This document shows positions 27,283-39,395 of a stretch of 64,000 nt of DNA, in pieces. Under the pieces are notes generated by a model that was not told where the DNA came from, made no database searches, and saw nothing but the letters and a program-made list of their open reading frames with translations. A program made the position numbers and the translations under genes. How positions within the stretch are numbered: the first letter of the stretch is position 1; each line of letters starts with the position of its first letter. Source of the DNA: Daphnia carinata (Eukaryota; Arthropoda; Branchiopoda; Diplostraca; Daphniidae); NCBI RefSeq assembly GCF_022539665.2, contig NC_081334.1, positions 9,022,424 to 9,086,423 of the forward strand, in the 5' to 3' direction.

Positions 27283-30200
27283 CTAAGACAGGGAAGTTTG
27301 AGACAATTTCAACTGAACAAGGTCTGAACGCCCGGCCAGAGCGACTAACACAATATGTCCGTCTGCAGAGACATGGGCTGCCGTTGTACGCTGGTCAGGT
27401 GTAAATGTAGCCACATCTTGCCCTAACAATCAACAAATTATTATTCTGATTCATGATTTGTTTCATGAGTTATTGTTGACATTATACTACCATTGGCGAG
27501 ATTCCAGAGCCTTAGCGACCGGTCATTGTCATCTGAGTCCCAACTGAGTAAATACCAACCTTCAGCATCGAGATTGAGTGTGTCCACGGAAGCCGAATGA
27601 CCCAATAGACTCCAACGACAATTGCCTAACCCAAAAAATTAATAAATCAAATGGAATGCAGAAGGGGAAAATGAAAAAAATTAAAACCTGTAACGAGATC
27701 CCAAACAAGTATTCGAGCATCCTGTAAGCTTGTTACAACGCAGCTGTTTTGACAGGCGATGCTGACAGCCACCGTGTTCGCTCCGGCCTTCCACTTTTTA
27801 AAGAGTGTGCCACTCTGCAAGTCATAAACGACAATGAAATTCGGATCGCTCGTCTCCAGTTCCTACGCATAGAACATATAGGATATGAAAAATTATTTTT
27901 TGTTACTGTAAGTTTAATACTTTGCAGACGCAAGCCACGTAGGTACCGTCGCCGGTAATGGCGCTCAATCGAGTGATGAACTCGTGATGGTTCATTTTCA
28001 AATCATAAATGAGCTTTTTAGCTTGCAAATCCCAAACAAGAAGCGAGCATGGACGTTTGGACTCGTCACCACAGACCAGCAGACGGCCGTTGTCTGAGAC
28101 GAGTAGCGAATTGAGGAAGCGATCCTCACCAACTTTGAACGTTGTGACGCAATCGCCGTTCTCCAAACTGATCAAATTGACGTACATTCGGTTGCGCGAG
28201 AGTGACACCTGATTTTGAAAATAAATAAATAAATAAATAGCTACATGTGCAATTCAGTTAGTGGATGTTGTTAAAGAAGGGGCTTAAGACATACCACGTG
28301 CGAATCGCCATGAAGGCCAAACAGAGGCAGTTTTTGGTTCATCATTCCTGAAAAAAAGTTTACAAACCATACAAACCTAATGCGTGCTGTAAATAAAGCT
28401 TTTTCGGAAAAGAAAAACCTTTGAGTTTGAGCACTTCTTCGCCAGTATTCATGTCGTAAACGCAGAGTTCTCGGCCGCATAACACGACACAACGGTCATT
28501 GGCTAGTGTTGCAACTTTCAAGGGCTGATGCTGAAGGTTTCCAAGGACTATCAACAAACAAATGGCTTTAGGCTTAACACGAACAGCATTTTGCTCAATC
28601 GAATAGTATCACCTTTATCGCACTGGCCAGTTTTGAAATTCCAAAGGGTTAACTCGTCGCGCACAGCTGATAACGCGGCTGCATGATGTCTTTCACCGCT
28701 ATTCAATCGATAAATGGCGCTTATGCAAACGTCTTTCTCAGACTCTGATGACGCCAGCTGATGGCTCGGAAGAAGACAAGCCACCAACGGCTTCCGACAC
28801 AACTCTTCGAAAACTCCCGATTGTGGAGCCCCGCGGCCAATCAGCTGGCTTGCCAGTTGCCGATAATCGTAATCGATAGTCGGTGCTATGAGATTCATCC
28901 AATCTTTGAAATAATCAGGTTGGCACGATTTTGGTGTGAGTGCGAAATCTTCCATCACTTGCGTCACGCCAGATGTGGCTAGTTTGGTCAACAACCAGCC
29001 CGGATCCGACCAAATTTCATTCCACATGTGTTGCGATTCTGAAACATCTAGTCGCGATAAATGATGCGGAATCTCGTCTAGCGCTCGCCTCGTTAATCTG
29101 AGCAAAAAAAAAGGAGCCGAAATTGAAAATCAAATTTGCGCTAAGATTGGGCAATGGATAAGCAATACCGCAGGCTAGTGATGGCAGCAAAGGGAGATGC
29201 CAAATCAGTCCAATTCCTGCTAAGCAATAGAGCTCTTGATTCTTGCCAAATGGTCCAAAAGTAGTCTAACATTTTCCGATGGATGATGGCCGTTTCGTCA
29301 CAGTCAACAAGAAATGTGTTTGTCATTTGCTCTCGAAGGGTTACATCTCGCCACGACAATAACCCGAGTCCACCCACTACAACACGCTGAAGGAAAGGAA
29401 CCAGCAAGTGAGCCAACGTAGGCCAGCTGCTCTTATCTCTTTCACACACATGAAGTTGGCACAGGTGCTCCATTTCATAGTCACAAATGCCGTAACGGGA
29501 TGAAGTCAGTAGGGCGATCATCATTCCCACCTGATCCCGGCCAGTCAGTTCGTGAACAGCGGCCGTTAAGTTGGGGATGACGTTGGTCGAACACGGTAAT
29601 ATTTCACCACTTGTATTGCCGCGAAATTCTTCCGCCAATCCCGCCTGCCACGACAAGATCTAGAGGACGGTTATTATGTTATAAGTTTAACGATGGTCTG
29701 GTAAGTAATTGAAACGCAAATAATACCTTGACGGTTAGTGGACGATGAGATTGATTAATTTGGGCGGCCATAGCTGTCAGGTGATCTCCGTGGGAGCGGT
29801 GAGTGTGCTGCAAGAGGCAGGCGTCGAATAAATTGTGCGCTTCACTAGGAGAAAGCTCCTCCAACTTGAGAAAACTTGGGATGAGCTTTAAAGAGGAAAG
29901 CGTGTAATCTGAAATTGCGTTACCTGATAGAAAGCCTTCTCGGGTAGTTGGTCACGCAATCTTTCAAGCTGATGGCCATTTCGCAGAGTCAACAATACTT
30001 TGATGGTGGTGGGCAACTGGAGCGACAACCACGAACCGAGCAAATCGACAACCGATTCGAAATCCGCCAAGTGATCAATTCCGTCTATGATGAATGTCAT
30101 GCGCTTCTTGCAAGACCGCTCGTCGCTCATCAGTCTATGGAGTGTCGATTGGTAATCCGAAAGCGTCTGTAAATCGTACAAAGACCATTGTGATCAATTA

Positions 30201-33200
30201 CGTTGGTCGTGCAAAATGTAGCGCAAAAATCTCACATGAGGATTTCGAGGAAGGCGGCCGGTGATGAGAAGCGACACTTGCTGGGTGAGACTATGAAGTA
30301 CGGTGAGAGCCGTACTGGATTCAGGTGTTAAACGAATAAATCGTAGAAGAACACCCATCTCCAAAGCGCAGGCCGGATCGAGTTGTTGCCAGCTGTGAGA
30401 TTGTTGGGCAGCCCTTGCCAACAGGCAAGTTTTACCACTGCCTTCGGCGCCATAAATGACTAGAGGATGTTGTTCGTTTCCAGTCAAATACCTGCGTGTT
30501 AACAAATGAGTCAACAACGGTCGATGCTAACCGCTGAAGCGTCAATCAATTGCTTCTCAATTACCGTTTGACGACCATAAGAGCCGATTCTCTGTTGACG
30601 CTACAAGAGGCGGCCCGCTGACAAAAGGCCAGATGTTGGTTGATCTCTTCGAGAAAGGATCTGGACAATGACGAGCGTGACAGGACATCCTTTGCTTCGG
30701 CTTCGTCAAGCACCTCTTCGACGATAGAGTGCAGCGTTGCAGAAAGCTGACTAGTGACAGCTGAAAATGGTTCCGCTTGAGTTTTGATAACATGCTTCTC
30801 TTGGAGTAACGTCTAAAATCAAATAGGGACCGATTCACTTACTGGAACACAACAACACGCTACAGACATTGTATACGGACCTTGAGGATTTTCTGAACGG
30901 CATTGACTCTTCGCCGATTTTCTCTCTCCGTAATGGACGACTCGGAGTGAATGGATCCGGACGTGTTTGGGCTGCTGATGGCCGATTCTTGTATCCAGAT
31001 GCAACGTCGAGCCAATTCTTGACTCATGCATACAGAATTGTGCACCTCCTTTTTTTTTTTTTTTTTGCAAAAACGGAAAGCAGCCTAAATGGTTAAGACG
31101 ACGCGCATAAGCGATCCAACTGAATGATTTGTCACACCTGTTCAAACAGAGTATTCAGATAGGCGTCGCTCAGTTCCTGACTGAAGACGGTGATGAAAAA
31201 TTCCAGCAACCGCTGCTGTGCGTCCTCCGACTGGCAAAATGACAACAATTTGAATGAATTTAACCCGAATGAAATGATCAAAGAGTGTGCTCATGAATAG
31301 TCACCATCGTGGGAGCAGATTGGAGCCGATAACAAGGTGGCTGTGCCTGCTGATCCGAGTGATACCATTGTTCAACAAGAAGTCTATCGTCTGCATCTGG
31401 GGCTTGATGGAGTGCCGTCTGGAAATCTTGCGCTTCGATGCTCAGTGGTAGGCAGGTGCGGCCCAGCGTATCGCCAAACACCAGGACGGGTATGACGTGG
31501 GACGTCTCCATCAGACCTATAGCATCGTCGTAGATCAATATATGCCGAATAATTGAACGAAAAAAGGGGAATGGAAAAAAAAATGGAAGAAAGTAAAAGC
31601 AAGACAGTACTCTCTATGCACCAAGGGATATACAGTTGGTAAAAAAAAAAAAGGGGGAGAGGCAGGGGTGTACACACACACGATAGTGGCGAATATGAAG
31701 GGTGGAGGAGAGTGCCGTGCGTCAATGGTAACCATGGTAACCGACTAGCGGTGAGAGGTATGGGAGGGGCTATATTATATGGATCAATTAAGTGGGATCC
31801 CCATTTGCTTGGCTTGTTTTCTTTTTTTTTTTTTTACATGTACTGTTTCCTACTTTTATAAAATCAACCAACGTAGAACTAAGAGACGAATAAAGCGAAG
31901 GGACAAAAGCTGAAAGTTTCCTCGTACGGTTAAGATTGGCCAAAGAGATCCGGCCGATCCGATCGTCACTGGATGACATCAACGTTGTCGCTGGTCTTGT
32001 TGATGACGACGGACCCCAAGGATCGCACAAGATTTGCAAAGACGCTCCTCGTGAAGTGGCCAGTGCTTTGATTTCGGCGTGGACTCCGCTGCTGTTGATA
32101 GCATCCAACAACGTGGCCGTGCTGGATGCTGCGAGCAAACACGTAATTCAAGACGTAAATGATTTAATGGACGATTATCTAATCAAAAGAAAGAAGGCGC
32201 CCAGAGTGGGCGGGGAAGGACATGAGAGCAAAGTTTGTACGCACCAGTGGGATCGGCTGAAGTGACGTAGACTGTCAGGTGAGCTCCACGTTCGACAGTG
32301 CCGTGCCCGCCGGTGCTAACGCAACCGTGCAGCACATGGCGAATGACTTCCGGCAACTGGCGCACCACGTCCGGATCGCAGTTGGCACCGTTAGTCGAAG
32401 TAGGCGAACCCGCTAATGCTGCTAATGGCTGCTGATGCGGATGGCTTCCGGTAGCCTTCGACAACGAAGCTTGTTTTTGTTGTTGGACGGCTGAATTGCT
32501 GCTGGAAACGGCCAGCTGGAGGTCTACTTGTGCGCTGACGGGTGCCATCACTTCGGAATCCACTTGAAAATTAGGTGTTGTAAGAAGAAATCAGATTAAA
32601 CGAAAATCTGTTAGTAGACCGCATCCATTCATTTTTTGAAAATGGATTATTTAGAGCGACTGTTCTCGCGACTGCCCTACAGGATGGTATAAATGGGTTT
32701 TATGTCAACAAGTAGATCTGGTGGATCACGTCGAGACACATTTGTCATCATTAACAGAGATCGTCTTAATATAAGGAAATTGCAACAGTTTTGTGGAAGG
32801 CGATGGCGTTTGTTGTGGAAACAATTACCCGACGCCATGGACGATTCTTCTCGCGAGTCGAATTGTGGACGTTGTTGCTGTCGTTGTTGAGCGACGCTGC
32901 TAGATTCAGATTTGTTACTGCCGTTGCCGATGATCGGCTCCTGTTTGATCTCGTCGTCTCCACCGCCGCCGCCGCCATGAGCTTTCGACGACTTTCGGCT
33001 TTTGCGCGGTCGGGTGCGGCAGCATGGCGAACTGAATATTGTTTGAGAATGAAAAACATTGAAAGATACCCAATTTGTGTAATAACAATGCAATTTTTTT
33101 TTTTTCACTCTCGTTCTCCCTTTTTCGTTGCAGCAAAAAATTGTGCATCTTGTATTTCGTTTGCATTCGTTGCAAAAGGAGCCCGGCCGACGTCACGCGC

Positions 33201-33487
33201 CCCGTTTATTATTAGACATTTGAATTCCGATAAACATTCAGTTCGAAAAGGAGACCGGGCTGGCTCTTCTCGTATTCGAGTTTGGCCAGCTGTTTAGCTG
33301 GCCGTTCCCTCACGTTCTGAACATCACCGTCTTCACGCCAAAATACAAAAAAACAAAAAAAAAACAAACAAACAAACAAACAAACAAAAAAGAAAACCAA
33401 CACCTTTTTTCCGATAACATTATACCTCTCTGAATTGGAGTTGTTGCCGTCATGATCTCCACCGCTGCTCGAGCAAAGATTACCCAT
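27283..33487 (-). CDS. NACHT and WD40 repeat protein, NWD1/NWD2-like
   Basis: A many-exon gene. Exons traced include 33,487-33,426, 33,031-32,829, 32,562-32,245, 32,128-31,928 and 31,516-31,305, then about 31,231-31,139. The NACHT exons run about 30,517-29,900 and the WD40 exons about 28,600-27,283, all with GT-AG ends. The N-terminus MGNLCSSSGG looks like an N-myristoylation/palmitoylation signal. A domain resembling the NWD N-terminal region follows (AHLTVYVTSADPT; VIPVLVFGDTLGRTCLPL; VEQWYHSDQQAQPPCYRLQ). The NTPase has GAEGSGKT (Walker A, near 30,450) and MTFIIDGIDHL (Walker B-like, near 30,095). The C-terminal WD blades include LLVWDLQAKKLIYDL and ILVWDLVTG. The stop is TAG at 27,283-27,285. 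Family members are STAND-type signalling or scaffold ATPases. I could not decide between NWD1 and NWD2 orthology. Confidence 0.75.
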
Positions 33488-35705
33488 TTTTGTATGCGTT
33501 TTTTCAATTCTTGCACTTCTTGCCCTCGATACAAATAGGAGCTATACAACGAACTTCACTGCAATTGACTGGGACACAAGTAGCCACATTCACATACACG
33601 GACTAGCGATGACACGTCAGGTATGGATTTTCTGTCTCAATATTTTGACGCTCACATTTCTTTGTCTTGTTTTGTTTCATGTTTTTTTCTTTTCGTTCGC
33701 TATGTTCGACGAAGATGTGCACGCATTGCTGCAAGTGCCTTGCGACGATGATGTACACGGAGGGATGGGAGGTGGATTATAATGGAGTCTGCCTGTTCCA
33801 CGGCTCCCTTGTTGTCGTCGTCGTCGTGGTCCCTCTCAACTGCGAACCACTACAGCCATGGCGTAGCTGGTTGTAGTCTATTCGTTTTCTACGAAAACCC
33901 ACAAGTCAATGTTTCACGACATGGCACTGTTTTCCCCTGTCACGTCGTCCCGCCCCCGACGGACTGAATCGTTCGTGCACTGGCTGGCGCCATCGAGCGC
34001 GGCGATGACGGTCAATCTACTACTCCTCGCCATTAGGGCGAGCACCGAGCAGCTCTACGCGCACGACACACAACGACTGCACAAGCCTTTGCTGGTCTCG
34101 TCTTCTTCATCCATTCTATGTTTCGGGGAGAGGGGGATGAATTCTTGTGCTGCCACCTAACGCGTAGCATGTAATTTAACGTCTGCTTCGAGTCGGCGAC
34201 GGCGCAGAAGGATCCGCCGTAAAAAATAACAAGAAAGAAAAAGAATCGTTTCTCAGAAATAAAAATAGATGTTTAAACCAATGCCCAGCATAACAACAAT
34301 TGGATGACATAACAGCACGAACAAAGACTACATACCACAAGCAGCTCGGAGGATAACTGACAAACGAGTCCAAGTTCAGAGTTGGATTGCCTTTCGATTT
34401 CTTTTCTAGAGTATCATTAGAAATCCTGGCAGCAGCCAGAAACCTGATGGCTGTTGGTTGCGTTGATTTGTTTGACGAACAGTTTCCAGTGAGGGCTGGG
34501 TGTGTGTGGTAGCATATAGTGTACACACACGCACGATATACCCGTGAGAAACAAAAAAATCGATCGAAACACATTCATGAACTGGCATTAGAAGACACGT
34601 TTCAAATGATTTGGAAAGAAAAAATGAAACAAAAAACATGTCGATTTTTTTTCATAGTAGACTTTTTTCCATCTGCGAAATGCATTTGTATTCTATTCCA
34701 ACTGATATTCCGCTATTGGCTACTTCTAGTCGATTTTACGCTTTCTGCCACTTGATCCGCCATTTTGCAGGAATTCGACATTCGATGCAATCAAATGGCT
34801 CGTTTGGTTTTCAGTAAGTGACAGTTGATCCGTTTGATGGTACTGATAGAATCAGGGTGATCGCGGCACCATATCCCGCCTCATTTTCGACGGAACCGAA
34901 ACTGGCTCAGTGTGTCTGTCGACTGGCAACATTCATCACGTCACGCCCGATCGATACAAACATACATGCATGCCCACTGCAGACGAATTGATGGCGGTGT
35001 GGGAAACAGAGGATCATTGCGTACACGATCCCTGTCAAGCAAAAATCAAATCGGTTTGTAAGCGTGGCGTGACAGATCCTTGAGTGAATTACCAGTAAAA
35101 ATCACCCTTTAAAAAAATATTGGCAGTCTCACGAATGTTAGATCGTTATAATTATTTTAAATCATTATGATTTATACCGCTGTCAATTTACGGAATCCAT
35201 TCGTTTTTGTAATGTTAGAATTTTTATTTATTTGTTTATTCTTGATGGCGATGTTTGGCGAAAAATATTGACGTCGCCAAAGAAATCAAGGTTTAAACTA
35301 AAGAGGCTTTTGTCCTTGGCATTGCTAGGTCTTCATTCTCTTTCCGCTTAGTTAGGGTAAAACGGAAATTGAATCTTTTTTAGTAACGGTAACAAATCAA
35401 TCGGGAAGCTTTTCTTTCATTCGGGTAGCATTCAGTAACACGGTACATGTAAGACGAGCAAGCGAGTTTCCAATTGGAAACAGCCTCAGGATAGTTAGTC
35501 AACAGGCGTCAACAGGTGAACCAGTGGATAATAAGGAAATCGCTATTGTGTCATGCAACTTCTTCGCTTTTGATCAGTCAAATTACAAAACGCTATTTGA
35601 TTCGTATTTTAATTATAGATTAATATGTAACCTTTCTACTGCCATTTGTTTAGATTTTAATATTAAATGCTTTAGAAATCCCGCACTGCCATCTAGCGAC
35701 AACTA
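33488..35705. other. upstream region of the NACHT-WD gene, no further gene seen
   Basis: Within the first intron at 33,343-33,389 there is an A-rich (CAAA)n microsatellite, and the region beyond is a mix of GT-, TTC- and AT-rich sequence. Open frames at 33,667-34,160 (+) and 34,176-34,639 (-) are Phe/Ser/Val-rich, lack domains and have no splice context. This probably contains the promoter and a 5' untranslated exon of the minus-strand gene. Confidence 0.4.
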
Positions 35706-36670
35706 ATCATCGATTTACTAAGGGCGCATTTTGGCGTCTACTTTTAGTTAAACTTCTCAGTGAACTTGTATTTTTGCGTCAACGGGCCAGTTGATGGTTC
35801 AACTAAGTGACCGTTTTGGTGACAACGCCAGTGGAAGGTTCAACTGAAATTGAAAAAGTTGAATTTTTTCGACAGTAGTCCAGACCCCTTCAGACGCCAG
35901 CGTCTGAGCGAAGCTAAGGGCTGTAGAAAGCTAAGGGCTGTAGACTGCAGTGCAAATTTAAATTTGCGTACTGTATCTGTTGACATTGAGCCAGACCTGC
36001 CGTAATCGCGATTGAAAATTAATCGCGATTGCGATTTCGAATACAATTTTTTTCGGCGATCAAATCATCTTAAAATAATCGAAATCGGCGATTAAATTAA
36101 AAAATTTTTAATTACGATTATTTTTTGATTGTTTAGCGACATCTATGAACGGTAGATGAGAGTAAATGAAAGTATACTCATAGCTTTGTCACTTTTTTAG
36201 CAGACGCTTTTTTGAAACGTTCACTTGTTTCAATATAAACAATGGTAAGTTATTTTCTTACTGCTAAATGGCCTCTAAAAACAATCGGAAAAATAATCGT
36301 TAGCAAATTTAATCGAAAATAAAATTCTTTCGACAGACGAATGATCGCCGATTATCTTTTTTTCCTATTATCGACGGTGACCGATAATCGCCCAAGAAAT
36401 AATCGGACAGCAAGTTTGCATTGAGCAATGCAAAGAACTGGAATTGAAATACAAAAAAGGAAAAAGCACGCCAAATCCACTAGCGCATTTTGGCGTCAAC
36501 CTTTTGTTGAACCGTTTTAGTTCAACTTTTAGTCAAAGTTGACGCCAAAATAGTAGTTCAGTGCTAGCTGAACCGAAAAGTTGAACAGGGGGGAGCTGAA
36601 GTTCAACTGAATGTCAACGGTGATCTGGACCACCGTTGAAAAAGTTCAACTTTTTCAGTTGAAAATAAAT
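35706..36670. repeat. two self-complementary repeat copies around a 0.55 kb insert
   Basis: About 35,720-35,875 and about 36,478-36,665 share GCGCATTTTGGCGTC, GTTCAACTTTT/AGTTGAAC words and the tail GAAAAAGTTGAA/GTTCAACTTTTTCAGTTGA. Both copies are partly self-complementary. The ~550 bp between them is rich in AATCGCGATT / CGATTATT words. I infer copies of a short MITE-like repeat, one possibly interrupted. No coding sequence is present. Confidence 0.4.
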
Positions 36671-36689
36671 CTTCAATTTAAATCGTTGT

Positions 36690-37710
36690 AGACGACAGCA
36701 ATGTTAGATTTTCGTCTGCAATTTGTATCGATACTTGTTAACATGATTATTATGTATTTCTTTGCAATCACTTATCATGAGGGAGTAGCGCTATGGATAA
36801 GTACTACTGCGATTGGAATTCGGAATTCTCGAGTTCAAATCTGTTTTAGGGCAATTTTTTTATAATCTGCTAGACATTATATTTTGAACGTATCTGAGTA
36901 ACAAAAATTTAGGATGATCGCTCTCTGAGGCGTGTAGGATACTAATAAAATAACATTTGTAATTTATAAATGTAACAGATTTTCATAGCAAAATAGTATT
37001 CTGTTTAGCATCGTTGATAAAGCAGATGACGGTAAATATCAGTTGCTTCTGAAAATTGTATCGATACTCGGCACCAAACGTTGGACTTATTGCCTGACAC
37101 ACACAAATTGTGGAGAGTTAGCGTTGTGGATCAATTCCGCGCTCGCAATACAAAGTACAGAAGTTCGAATACGTCTGTGAAACGTTTTTTTTTATTTGAA
37201 ATACATATTTTTATATGCTGACGATAAATACATTTGCACAATGTTAAATTATTATTTTCTCTACATTTTATATTCATGTAATAAGAACTTCAACAAAAAT
37301 CTATTGTATTTCATAAGGCAACACTGATATGTGTAACTAAAATCATCTGTTAAGACTTGTAAAATAAAGCAGACGATAAAAATATTGTATTTTATGATAT
37401 TTGTATCGATACTCGCCAACGAAAACCATACTTGTGCCATGTCGTTTTTTTCTTACTGGTTTAGTGGTGTGGGTTAAGTCGGCGCTCGTAACACGAAGCG
37501 TCGGAGTTCAAATCTAGGCAGAGATGAAAATTTTTAAATTATCATAGTTTTTTTTTCATTTGTTTTACACGCCATCTATTGTTAAATGTGAGATCTATTT
37601 GGAGTGTATCGATACAGCGATTATCTAAAAAAGTCGACTATCTAAAAAGTATCTAAAAATATCGATATATCGTTTTCAGGTTTAGATAGTCGCCAACACT
37701 AGCTTTGATA
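36690..37710 (+). repeat. three tandem ~335 bp units with tRNA-like A/B boxes
   Basis: Three diverged units begin near 36,690, 37,017 and 37,362. Each has GCAGACGA-like sequence, TGTATCGATACT (36,727, 37,059, 37,406), then an A-box-like TAGCG(C/T)T(A/G)TGGAT or TAGTGGTGTGGGT. A B-box-like GAGTTCAAATC, AAGTTCGAATA or GAGTTCAAATC follows at 36,831, 37,161 and 37,504, and then T-rich sequence. B-box spacing is 330 and 343 bp. This looks like a tandem array of a tRNA-derived SINE or a satellite that includes one. The acceptor-stem pairing of a functional tRNA is not apparent. Confidence 0.5.
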
Positions 37711-37721
37711 GCGTTCTTCGA

Positions 37722-37850
37722 AAAATGGTGAGTAAATTGTGCCCCGTCAATGGTTGTTAAACTCAGAGTAATCAAGTAAATAGCTCTGCAACGCGCTTCA
37801 ATCCATAAAGGACAATTTCGATGAGTAGGAAACGATTTTCCTGAAGAAAA
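37722..37850 (+). pseudogene. possible THAP-domain start, broken
   Basis: An ATG at 37,725 opens MVSKLCPVNGC, which resembles the start of a THAP zinc finger (Met, then C-x2-5-C). A TAA follows directly and another stop lies downstream, before RKRF. Downstream sequence to about 38,460 has scattered short open stretches with no recognised domain. It could be a P-element- or THAP-derived relic, or chance. Confidence 0.25.
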
Positions 37851-39395
37851 ACTCTTCTAGCTATATTTAGGTTATGTTGTCGCTGTGTACTTTCTTATCA
37901 TTATTATTTTTTACTTGCAGATCGTGCTCCAAAAACCAGAGTATTCCTCAACCTCTGACAACTTTTGAGTACTAATCCAGGTGAGCTACATAAATGATGA
38001 ATGTAATGCTTCTTCTCATGCCTGTAGGATTTGCTAAAATTCTTATTTGTATTCTCTCCCTCAGTTAGGAAGACAAGCTTTCTTCCAAGATTGAATATCA
38101 TGTGTTCCATTTTGGGCTCACCGTTTATGTTACCATCCACTGATATCTAAAAGAATAATACCACACAGTAGCTTGAATCTGATTGAGGTGATGGGCCATA
38201 CACCAGCTTATATTTCTTTGGATTGGGAAAGACATGCTCGTTCTAAGGATCAGTCGCGTGGATTGGTATACAATTCTGTGAAATTTTAGTATATTATTTA
38301 CAAATTGTCTAATGATGCCCTTGCCCAACATCTAGAAACAAATGGTAATTACCATTGACTCACAAATGTTTCTATCCATTCTGAGATGGAAACCCCAGAG
38401 CTTGATCTCAACCTCAAGGATAACGGTTTGGTGAGCCATGAAGGTACAATAAGTTAAGATGTTAAAATGTTATTGAATCCAATTTGATAATTAATTACAA
38501 TTTAGACGCAGTACAATTGAATACAAGCACGGACTCCACACCACGTAGCCAAAAACCGATAGAATTCATAGGCCTTAAACTGATTTTGCTTCAGATGAGA
38601 CAACTTAACTTCATTGAGACTTCATTGGGATTGTGGCGATGTTTACTTAATTAATGATGAATCATGAATCTGAATTAATGAATTATCATTATTTTAATAT
38701 CATGAACTAAATTTCAAAAACGTCCATGACAATATATGAATCTGTCTGAACAGAATGCGAAATTTAAAAACTTTGTTCATTTTTATTTCGTTATGGAGCC
38801 TCAAAAAGTAATGTTATACACAAGCAACAAAGTTTCTAAATTAGGAAAGATAATTTTAATACGTAATAACTAATAAGTAATGAGAAAATAGGACAAGTCC
38901 CTTTGTTTGGACTTAGAAAATTTTTCGAGTAAACCATTTACTTCAACATCAGCCAGTAGGTGTCTCTCACAATAGGTAACCTAGACCACAAATAGCCTTC
39001 AGCCGAGATAGGCCGTTATAACGAAGAGTTGTTTCACCATACTAGTACACCATGCTAACACTCCATCTCATGTCAGTTTTCCTCTCTGCTTTTGGCACGC
39101 AGGCAGGCAGAGTTTTAACATCTGGCAACTCGGCATCCGATATAACTCGACATTCCAAATGGGAGCACATTGTCAGTGAGTTTACAAAACAAAGTTAGAT
39201 CTGTTTCATGATTTTTTTTCTTGTTTTTTCGTGTTGTGGTTTGAAATCAAACACCTGGTTTAATGCCAGGTTGAAGTGATAATATATTGTTAATGGTTAA
39301 TTATGGATAAAGATTCTGATTGAAGGGGTAACTTCCGTTTTCGTACGATCAACATTTTCTGAATTTATCTTTCGTTTCTGTGATTTTAGAATACC
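37851..39395. other. no confident gene; 5' region of the LRR gene
   Basis: Short open stretches at 37,904-38,331 lack recognisable domains. The last few bases before the LRR start (GTGATTTTAG|AATACCATGG) look like a 3' splice site, so a 5' untranslated exon probably lies around 39,050-39,200. Confidence 0.35.

Noticed and set aside
32693-33297. Plus-strand frames opposite the NACHT-WD first exons
   Set aside because: Antisense shadows of exons whose minus-strand reading is supported by phase-consistent splice sites.
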